Under the pieces are notes generated by a model. It searched no databases. It had not been told where the DNA came from and saw only the letters and a program-made list of their open reading frames with translations. Made by a program: the position numbers and the translations under genes. Positions 6,979 to 12,080 of a stretch of 12,080 nucleotides of DNA are shown one piece after another. How positions within the stretch are numbered: position 1 is the stretch's first letter; each line of letters starts with the position of its first letter. The DNA is from Myxococcales bacterium (lineage in GTDB: Bacteria > Myxococcota_C > UBA6777): contig JALTMC010000475.1 of NCBI GenBank assembly GCA_027005175.1, positions 14,669 through 26,748 on the forward strand, written 5' to 3'.

Positions 6979-8019
6979 ATGACATACGATACTACACATG
7001 AGACTCCACCTTCCATCGGTGGTTCGTTTGGAGGAGGAATGATGAAAAATCGCGGTTGTTCTAGTTCTATGGGGTGTTTTCTTGCCTTGAGTTTGGCCCT
7101 CAATGTGGTCGTGATAGGGGGAGCTTTGTTGTTTGCAGAGAAACCCGGACCTCGTTCGGGACTGCGAGAGATCTGGGTCTCTGGTAAGGGCAAAAATAAG
7201 CTCGCCGTGGTTCAAGTGCGTGGCCCGATTATGGAGGGCACTCGTTCGAGAGGCAACCTCACGGCGGCCAGTGATGTTGTAGCCCAACTTCATCGAGCAC
7301 AACGCGATCGCAGTGTAAAAGGAACGCTGATACTGGCCAACTCACCTGGAGGGGGGGTCACTGCCAGTGATAAGATCTACCAGGCTGTGAAAGCCCACAG
7401 TAAGGTCAAGCCGGTGGTGGTGCTGATGGAAGATGTCTGTGCGTCAGGTTGTGTGTATATGTCTGCCAATGCGACAGAGATCGTTGCTCACCCCACAACT
7501 GTCACCGGAAGTATCGGGGTGATCACATCCAGCTTTAATGTCTCCAAGATGTTTGAAAAGCTTGGAATTGAGGGCGTGACCATCGCATCCAAGAAAAACA
7601 AAGCGATATTATCGCCCTTCAAGCCTGTTAATCCCGAACACAAAAAGATTATCAAGAAGATCATCGACGAGATGTATCTTCGCTTTGTCGATATTATGTC
7701 CAAAGGTCGTAAGATACCCAAAGCGAAGATGTTGACGATTGCTGATGGCAGAGTGTTTACCGCTACAGTTGCTAAAAAACTCAAGTTGGTGGATACCCTT
7801 GGTTACAAAGCCGATGCGCTGCGTATCTTGATGAAGCGTGCCAAGATCTCCTCTGCAAAGTTGGTTAAATTTCGACAACAGATCGGATTTGCCGAGCTGT
7901 TGATGGGATACTCTCAACTGCCACTTGAGATGAAATCAGCCCGGCAGTTCTCTCTTGGAAAGCTTCTTGGAATGCAAGCTCCTCGCATGTATTACATGTA
8001 TTCCACAGGCATGAAATAA
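6979..8019 (+). CDS. sppA: S49-family membrane serine protease (SppA-like signal peptide peptidase)
   Basis: This is a 346-residue protein with one N-terminal membrane anchor (about 33-53) and a single protease domain, as in the short bacterial SppA type. LILANSPGGGVTAS (117-130) and VLMEDVCASGCVYMSANA (148-165) give the fold and the nucleophile Ser156. The region HPTTVTGSIGVI (171-182) follows. SKKNKAILSPFKPVNPEH (204-221) supplies the general base, Lys208, 52 residues after the serine as in the Bacillus enzyme. The family cleaves residual signal peptides in the membrane. GAAAGG lies eight bases before ATG 6979. ATG 7042, behind GGAGGAGGA, would remove 21 low-complexity residues and leave a typical MKNR start, so it is a serious alternative. 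The gene ends 23 bases before hisG and is probably cotranscribed with it, which has no obvious functional reason. Confidence 0.9.
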   Translation: MTYDTTHETPPSIGGSFGGGMMKNRGCSSSMGCFLALSLALNVVVIGGALLFAEKPGPRSGLREIWVSGKGKNKLAVVQVRGPIMEGTRSRGNLTAASDVVAQLHRAQRDRSVKGTLILANSPGGGVTASDKIYQAVKAHSKVKPVVVLMEDVCASGCVYMSANATEIVAHPTTVTGSIGVITSSFNVSKMFEKLGIEGVTIASKKNKAILSPFKPVNPEHKKIIKKIIDEMYLRFVDIMSKGRKIPKAKMLTIADGRVFTATVAKKLKLVDTLGYKADALRILMKRAKISSAKLVKFRQQIGFAELLMGYSQLPLEMKSARQFSLGKLLGMQAPRMYYMYSTGMK

Positions 8020-8028
8020 AACAAATTT

Positions 8029-8036
8029 AAGGAGGT
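8029..8036 (+). promoter_or_regulatory. Strong ribosome binding site of hisG
   Basis: AAGGAGGT is a full-length match to the Shine-Dalgarno consensus, six bases before ATG 8043. It is the best ribosome binding site in the window and fixes the hisG start. Confidence 0.85.
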
Positions 8037-8042
8037 CCTTCG

Positions 8043-8906
8043 ATGTTAGAGGACATGATCCATATCGCGCTACCCAAAGGACGTATGCAAAAAAGCGTCT
8101 TTGAACTTCTGAATCACGCAGGTATCGATATCCGAACAGGTGCCCGTAACTACCGGCCTGTGCTCTCCTTACCATGGCTTGAAGCAAAAATTCTCAAGCC
8201 CCAAAATATCATTGAGATGCTTCATGTCGGCTCCCGAGATATTGGATTTGCGGGGGCGGATTGGGTGGCTGAGTTGAATGCAGAGCTTGTAGAGCTTCTC
8301 GATACAGGGCAAGATCCTGTGAGTCTTGTGGCTGCCGCTCCCGTTGAATTGCTAGAGGAGGGAAAGCTTCCCAAAGCCAAGCTTGTCGTCGCATCAGAGT
8401 ACCAACGACTCACACAGAACTGGATCGTGGAGCGAGGACTGGATGCTCGATTTGTTCGTACTTACGGCGCGACGGAGGTGTTTCCGCCCGAGGATGCTGA
8501 CTGTATCGTCGACAATACCGCCACAGGAGCCACACTCCGTAGCAATGGCTTAGAGATTGTCGATGAGTTAATGAGGTCTTCCACACGATTGTATGCCAAC
8601 CCACGTGTGCTAGAGTCCCCCGAAAAACGCGAGAAGATCGAACATCTGGTGATGGTGGTGAAGTCTGTCCTTGAGGCAAGACAACGTGTCATGCTGGAGG
8701 TGAATGTCACAAACAGTTTGCTTGAGGGGTTGGTCAAGATCCTTCCTTGTATGCGAGAACCCACCATCTCTCAACTTCATGGAGAGCAAGGCTACTCTGT
8801 GAAAGCGGCTGTTCCACGAAAAAAACTTGCAAGCGTCATCCCTCAAATCAAAGCTCTCGGTGGCACCGACATTGTTGTCACCCGGCTGGAACAAATCGTT
8901 CCTTAA
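8043..8906 (+). CDS. hisG: ATP phosphoribosyltransferase, long form with regulatory domain
   Basis: HisG joins ATP and PRPP to phosphoribosyl-ATP, the first and feedback-controlled step of histidine synthesis. The 287-residue length is that of the homo-hexameric long form, which does not need HisZ. HIALPKGRM (7-15) opens the catalytic domain, and HVGSRDIGFAGADWV (61-75) follows. The PRPP-binding loop region is ADCIVDNTATGATLRSNGL (152-170), followed by IVDELMRSSTRL. Residues about 213-287 form the ACT-like domain that binds histidine, with PCMREPTISQL at 235-245 and GGTDIVVTRLEQIV at 273-286. Pathway-end inhibition by histidine is therefore expected. The start has the strong AAGGAGGT. It is the first his gene of the cluster and is followed by a 144-bp gap before the HAD gene. 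Confidence 0.95.
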   Translation: MLEDMIHIALPKGRMQKSVFELLNHAGIDIRTGARNYRPVLSLPWLEAKILKPQNIIEMLHVGSRDIGFAGADWVAELNAELVELLDTGQDPVSLVAAAPVELLEEGKLPKAKLVVASEYQRLTQNWIVERGLDARFVRTYGATEVFPPEDADCIVDNTATGATLRSNGLEIVDELMRSSTRLYANPRVLESPEKREKIEHLVMVVKSVLEARQRVMLEVNVTNSLLEGLVKILPCMREPTISQLHGEQGYSVKAAVPRKKLASVIPQIKALGGTDIVVTRLEQIVP

Positions 8907-9030
8907 ACATGGTATGTCTGTTGGAATCCGACAACGATTGCCCCTTTCTTTTAAGGGGGGGCGAGGAGTCCGATGTGCTGTGCTGTCGGGGGGATTTACA
9001 AGCCCGTCCCGAGCCCATACCGTGTCGGGG
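8893..9030 (+). other. Stem-loop-rich intercistronic stretch between hisG and the HAD gene
   Basis: Several inverted repeats follow one another. AATCGTT (8894-8900, in the hisG end) pairs with AACGATT (8933-8939), and inside it TGTTGG (8919-8924) pairs with CCGACA (8928-8933). CCCCTT (8941-8946) pairs with AAGGGG (8953-8958). CCGA (8970-8973) pairs with TCGG (8986-8989), and CCCGA (9008-9012) with TCGGG (9025-9029). None is followed by a T-run, so a classic intrinsic terminator is unlikely. The stretch could stabilise or attenuate the message, be an RNA processing site, or be the scar of a deleted gene. No convincing protein frame lies here. Confidence 0.45.
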
Positions 9031-9050
9031 AGTTGAATTCGTGAATCACG

Positions 9051-10016
9051 ATGGAGATGGATGGAATGGAAGGTGTCTCAAAAGGATATGGGTTGAAGGG
9101 CGAGAAAGCCTGTTCAAGCGTAGAGGACTTACTTCTTGGGTTGGGGGTAGCGGTTTCCTCTTCTCAGGATGATTTCGTGCTGGCGCGGTCTTCTGCTCCT
9201 GCGTGGTTGCGCGATGCGATCCAATGCATGGGGGTTGAGGCTCAAACGGTTTCGGCAAACAACTCTTCGGAGGAGCATGTACAGATCCCTTCTCCTCGGA
9301 ATCCAGGAGAAGAGGAGCATCTTGCGCATGTTTTGGAAACCATCCTGGCTCCCGAAGCGATTTTGTTCGATATGGATGGTGTTTTGGCCGATGTTTCTTT
9401 GTCCTATCGTCAAGCGATTGTGATCACAGCAGAGTTCTTTGGTGTGACTGTCACGCTCGAAGAGATTACGGTGGCCAAAGAAGCTGGAGACGCGAACAAT
9501 GACTGGATCCTCACTCAACGTTTGCTGCAAGAGCGCGGGAAATCGGTGTCTTTGGGGGAGGTGACAAGGGTGTTTGAAGAGCAGTACCAGGGGACGTCGG
9601 ATGCTCCTGGGCTGTGGACAAAGGAGAAGCTTCTCTTGTCCTCTGAACTTCTGCGACGGTTGGCCCAACGTTTTCCTTTGGCTGTTGTGACGGGACGTCC
9701 ACGAAGGGATGCCATCCGACTGCTCGAATTTCACGACATCTCCGACTGTTTTCAACTTCTGGTTTGTATGGAAGATGCACCTCCCAAACCCGATCCTGCG
9801 CCAGTTCGATTGGCCTTGGAGCAACTGGGAGTTCAGCGGGCTTGGATGCTGGGAGACACTCCTGATGATATTCGCGCGGCGAGTCAAGCCCGTGTGTTAC
9901 CCTTGGGCATTGTGGCTCCAGGTGACAATGCGGATGCGATGGCACAGGTCCTGATGGGGTCTGGTGCTGCGTGTGTTCTGTCAAAGGTTTCTGATATCGA
10001 GGAACTCTTACGATGA
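9051..10016 (+). CDS. HAD-superfamily phosphatase with an N-terminal HisC-like remnant
   Basis: The 321-residue protein has two parts. Residues 104-321 are a subfamily-IA HAD hydrolase: nucleophile motif FDMDGVLADV (106-115) with Asp107 and Asp109, VVTGRPRRD (212-220), KPDP with Lys246, and MLGDTPDDIRAA (266-277). It resembles TIGR01548 proteins. Residues about 24-98 look like the C-terminal subdomain of histidinol-phosphate aminotransferase: LLLGLGVAVSSSQDDFVLAR (27-46) matches the usual LG-x-PS-x-NF-V-L-R pattern, and VQIPSPRNPGEEEHLAHVLE (77-96) matches the terminal RI-x-x-G-x-x-EE-x-x-L helix. The PLP-binding large domain is absent. The gene sits between hisG and hisB and overlaps hisB by four bases (ATGA), so dephosphorylation of histidinol phosphate is an attractive but unproven role. 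A TGA at 9042 bars longer starts. ATG 9066, with GGAG nine bases before it, is another possible start. Confidence 0.85.
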   Translation: MEMDGMEGVSKGYGLKGEKACSSVEDLLLGLGVAVSSSQDDFVLARSSAPAWLRDAIQCMGVEAQTVSANNSSEEHVQIPSPRNPGEEEHLAHVLETILAPEAILFDMDGVLADVSLSYRQAIVITAEFFGVTVTLEEITVAKEAGDANNDWILTQRLLQERGKSVSLGEVTRVFEEQYQGTSDAPGLWTKEKLLLSSELLRRLAQRFPLAVVTGRPRRDAIRLLEFHDISDCFQLLVCMEDAPPKPDPAPVRLALEQLGVQRAWMLGDTPDDIRAASQARVLPLGIVAPGDNADAMAQVLMGSGAACVLSKVSDIEELLR

Positions 10017-10600
10017 GTCAACGAACGGCTGTAGTGGAGCGCAAAACCAAAGAGACCGAGATTCGCCTAAAACTTTCCCTGGACGGTGAAGGCAAGGCCG
10101 ACATCCAAACAGGGATTGGCTTTTTGGACCATATGCTCACAGCTTTAACACGACATGCGCGGATCGATCTCTCTCTTCAATGCAAGGGAGACCTTCACGT
10201 TGATGACCATCACACAGCCGAAGATTGTGGCCTCGCGCTGGGATCTGCTCTTGACCAAGCCCTGGGAGAGAAACGGGGAGTTCAACGTTTTGGTCATTCG
10301 TACGCACCTCTGGATGAGGCCCTCGCCCGTGCTGTGATCGATTTGTCGGGACGCCCCTTTGCGTCACTGAATCTTGACCTACAACGAGAAGCATTGGGTG
10401 GGCTCGCCTGTGAAAATATTCCTCATGTCTTGGTCTCGATGGCGACGCAAGCTCGAATCACACTGCATGTGGATATGATCAAAGGCACCAACGATCATCA
10501 CAAAGCTGAGGCTGCCTTTAAGGCTGTTGCGCTTGCTTTGCGACAGGCCATCGCCTTGGATGGAACACAATCCATCCCTAGCACCAAAGGAGTTCTTTGA
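10013..10600 (+). CDS. hisB: Imidazoleglycerol-phosphate dehydratase, monofunctional
   Basis: This 195-residue enzyme dehydrates imidazole glycerol phosphate to imidazole acetol phosphate. The manganese-binding repeats are present: GFLDHMLTALTRHARIDL (36-53), VDDHHTAEDCGLALGSAL (63-80) and GTNDHHKAEAAFKAVALAL (158-176), with a matching PSTKG end. LDEALARAVIDLSGRPF (100-116) is also typical. There is no N-terminal phosphatase domain, so it is not the bifunctional enterobacterial type. The neighbouring HAD protein may supply that activity. The stretch LACENIPHVLVSMATQARI (131-149) replaces the more common EFFRALA-type sequence but keeps the spacing. The ATG overlaps the HAD stop by four bases, indicating coupled translation. 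Confidence 0.95.
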   Translation: MSQRTAVVERKTKETEIRLKLSLDGEGKADIQTGIGFLDHMLTALTRHARIDLSLQCKGDLHVDDHHTAEDCGLALGSALDQALGEKRGVQRFGHSYAPLDEALARAVIDLSGRPFASLNLDLQREALGGLACENIPHVLVSMATQARITLHVDMIKGTNDHHKAEAAFKAVALALRQAIALDGTQSIPSTKGVL

Positions 10601-10651
10601 CTCCCAGAATTCCCGGAACTCCTGGTTGCTAGATGGAGCGTTCCACGCTTT

Positions 10652-10673
10652 CTTGCAGCTCTTCTACTGCAAG
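10652..10673 (+). repeat. Perfect inverted repeat CTTGCAG-N8-CTGCAAG
   Basis: Seven-base arms flank an eight-base CTCTTCTA loop in the gap after hisB. There is no T-run after it. It may be an operator or an RNA stem-loop. Confidence 0.5.
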
Positions 10674-10733
10674 TGTGGCCGTGTGTGAAGCCCACAATAT
10701 ACGTTTTGTTTGGTTCAAATAGGAGCATATTCG

Positions 10734-10796
10734 ATGTCAACGGCCCCTAGCTCATCTGGACTTTATCCTGTGGACTCTGGAAGGGACTTGATTTAG
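10734..10796 (+). CDS. Possible 20-codon small ORF upstream of the hisA fusion
   Basis: ATG 10734 follows AGGAG (10721-10725) with eight-base spacing and runs to TAG at 10794. The peptide is Ser/Gly/Pro-rich and lacks histidine. It lies in another frame than the following gene. It is too short to judge by composition, so translation is only possible, not shown. Confidence 0.2.
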   Translation: MSTAPSSSGLYPVDSGRDLI

Positions 10797-10836
10797 AAGG
10801 GGTTTTCAGGTTCGCAACATAAGAGGTTTTTTTCTG

Positions 10837-12080
10837 ATGATGATTCCTTCGAATGATTTACAGGGTGGTCAAACTGTCCAGTTGATAGGTGGCAAAGAAC
10901 TGGAAATCGAAGCGGGCAACCCCGTTCCGTTGGCGGAGCACTTCGGACGGGTAGGCGAAATCGCCGTTATCGATCTTGACGCCGCGATGAGGGAAGGCAG
11001 CAATGCTTCTCTGATCGAGTCTTTACTGCCCATCGCAAGGTGTCGGGTTGGTGGAGGGATTCGGGATGTGGAGACCGGGTTGCGCTGGCTCAATGCGGGT
11101 GCTGCAAAGATTATCTTGGGAACGGCTGCTGTTCCATCCATTCTCAAGCAGTTTCCAAAGGAGCGAGTTATCGCTGCTCTCGACGGTGTTCATGGAGAGG
11201 TGGTTGTTGAAGGTTGGAAAGAAAAGACAGGTCAGAGTGTCGTTGAGCAAATGAAACTCTTGCGTCCTTATGTTGGAGGCTTTTTGGTTACCTTTGTCGA
11301 ACGCGAAGGCCAACTTCAAGGTATCGACCTCGACGAAGTCAAGCGACTCATCGACGCTGCAAACGGTGCAGAACTCACCGTGGCAGGAGGCGTATCCACC
11401 CCTGAAGAAGTGGCTGCTTTGGATGCCATGGGAGTGGACGCTCAAGTTGGAATGGCTCTGTACAAGGGGCACTTTGGTCTCGCAGATGCGATGGGGGCGT
11501 GTCTTCAGTCCGATCGAGCGGATGACTTGTGGCCCACTGTGATCACCGACGAATACGGTGTCGCTCTCGGTCTCGCCTACTCCAATCTCGAAAGCCTGAG
11601 AGTCGCACTCGAACGAGGGCAGGGTGTGTACCATTCGCGCAGGCGCGGCTTGTGGATCAAAGGAGAAAGTTCGGGAGCAACACAAAAACTCCTGCGTGTT
11701 GATGTTGATTGTGATCGAGATACTCTTCGCTTTGTTGTGTCACAACAAGAGCCGGGGTTCTGTCACCTGAATACCTGGAGTTGCTGGGGACCTGTGGATG
11801 GTTTGCCCGAACTCTCTCGCACCTTAACACAGCGAACGCAGAAAGCCCCGGAAGGCTCTTATACCCGTCGGTTACTTGATGAGCCCGGTCTCCTTCCTGC
11901 AAAACTTCGCGAAGAAGTGGAAGAACTGATCGCTGCAGATTCACCCGAAGAGGTCTGTTGGGAGACCGCTGACGTGATCTACTTTGCCATGGTCGCCATG
12001 GTTCAAGCTGGAGTCTCGCTTTCGGATGTCTCTGCCGAGCTGAGGCGACGAAGCTTAAAAGTGACAAGACGCGCTGGAGA
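10837..12080 (+). CDS. Multidomain histidine enzyme HisA-HisI-HisE, HIS4-like, 3' end outside window
   Basis: The frame is open for 414 codons to the right edge. Start ATG 10837 (or 10840) follows AAGAGG at 10821-10826. Residues 1-225 are a HisA-type TIM barrel: Asp7 in IPSNDLQGG, VGGGIRDVETG (71-81), IILGTAAV (92-99), Asp116 in AALDG, Thr152 in LVTFVEREG, and GGVST and VGMALYKG for phosphate binding. Key HisA residues are kept, so isomerase activity is likely. Residues 235-318 are HisI (phosphoribosyl-AMP cyclohydrolase), with VYHSRRRGLWIKGESSG (264-280), VDCDRD (290-295), and FCH (308-310) plus Cys316. Residues 339-414 are HisE (phosphoribosyl-ATP pyrophosphatase), with EGSYTRRLL, KLREEVEEL and WETADVIYFA (375-384). 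Thus steps 2, 3 and 4 are on one chain. The HisI-HisE block and its KVTRRAG end resemble fungal HIS4, where HisD follows, so a HisD domain may continue beyond the window. Confidence 0.9.
   Translation, partial: MMIPSNDLQGGQTVQLIGGKELEIEAGNPVPLAEHFGRVGEIAVIDLDAAMREGSNASLIESLLPIARCRVGGGIRDVETGLRWLNAGAAKIILGTAAVPSILKQFPKERVIAALDGVHGEVVVEGWKEKTGQSVVEQMKLLRPYVGGFLVTFVEREGQLQGIDLDEVKRLIDAANGAELTVAGGVSTPEEVAALDAMGVDAQVGMALYKGHFGLADAMGACLQSDRADDLWPTVITDEYGVALGLAYSNLESLRVALERGQGVYHSRRRGLWIKGESSGATQKLLRVDVDCDRDTLRFVVSQQEPGFCHLNTWSCWGPVDGLPELSRTLTQRTQKAPEGSYTRRLLDEPGLLPAKLREEVEELIAADSPEEVCWETADVIYFAMVAMVQAGVSLSDVSAELRRRSLKVTRRAG

Larger units (their letters stand above)
10601..10836. other. Intergenic gap of 236 bp between hisB and the hisA fusion
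   Basis: The gap breaks an otherwise tight cluster. It has an imperfect hairpin right after the hisB stop (10604-10625: CCAG/CTGG outer, TTC/GAA inner), a small AGCG-N5-CGCT hairpin (10637-10649) and a perfect seven-base inverted repeat (10652-10673). A 20-codon frame at 10734-10796 (MSTAPSSSGLYPVDSGRDLI) has AGGAG eight bases upstream. It contains no histidine codons, so it is not a classic his leader peptide. AAGAGG at 10821-10826 serves the downstream gene. Without RNA data I cannot say whether the gap contains a promoter. Confidence 0.55.

Noticed and set aside
8941-8961. Intrinsic terminator after hisG (CCCCTT/AAGGGG)
   Set aside because: No T-tract follows the stem, and the downstream his genes appear to belong to the same transcription unit.
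8955-8995. G-quadruplex in the G-rich gap
   Set aside because: There are only two long G-runs near each other, not the four needed for an intramolecular quadruplex.
9129-9887. Minus-strand open frame of 252 codons
   Set aside because: It is antisense to the HAD gene, which has all four HAD motifs. The minus-strand product has no recognisable motifs.
10734-10796. Histidine leader peptide and attenuator
   Set aside because: The short frame has no histidine codons and no terminator with a T-run follows it.
11023-11685. Minus-strand open frame of 220 codons
   Set aside because: It is antisense to the HisA-HisI coding region, where conserved catalytic residues support the plus strand.

Overview
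The window looks like chromosomal DNA of a Gram-negative bacterium of roughly balanced base composition. This rests on an exported protein with an apparent outer-membrane beta-barrel domain, a long-form HisG, a signal-peptide-peptidase-like membrane protease and polycistronic gene packing. I cannot name the lineage. A deltaproteobacterial or myxobacterial relative is possible, but that is a guess. No phage, IS, tRNA or rRNA genes are visible.

Left third (1-3309, minus strand): one very long reading frame, open for 1103 codons and running off the left edge. It has a signal peptide, a two-domain 5'-nucleotidase-type metallophosphatase, a low-complexity linker containing four 24-bp repeats, and a beta-strand-rich domain resembling an outer-membrane barrel. 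Two expected metal-binding motifs of the phosphatase are altered. A divergent spacer of about 520 bp (3310-3829) with two short palindromes follows.

Middle (3830-6499, plus strand): a tightly packed three-gene sulfur-transport unit. It holds a SulP permease with a STAS domain and two half-size YeeE/YedE-type membrane proteins. The last 34 bases of the third gene recur three more times in the following spacer, at steps of 71, 71 and 65 bases, with unrelated sequence between copies.

Right half (6979-12080, plus strand): an S49 (SppA-like) membrane protease, then a histidine biosynthesis cluster in the order hisG, HAD phosphatase, hisB, hisA-hisI-hisE. The HAD protein carries about 75 N-terminal residues that look like the C-terminal subdomain of a HisC aminotransferase, as if the rest of HisC had been lost. 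The last gene fuses HisA to a HisI-HisE block that resembles, from memory, the fungal HIS4 protein. HIS4 continues into HisD, so a HisD domain beyond the right edge is a testable prediction. Together these genes cover HisG (step 1), HisE and HisI (steps 2 and 3), HisA (step 4), HisB (dehydratase) and possibly histidinol-phosphate dephosphorylation by the HAD protein. HisF, HisH and a complete HisC are not in the window.

The points most worth following up are the HIS4-like HisA-HisI-HisE fusion, the apparent HisC remnant on the HAD protein, the phosphatase-barrel fusion with altered metal ligands, and the 34-bp repeats after the YeeE/YedE pair.
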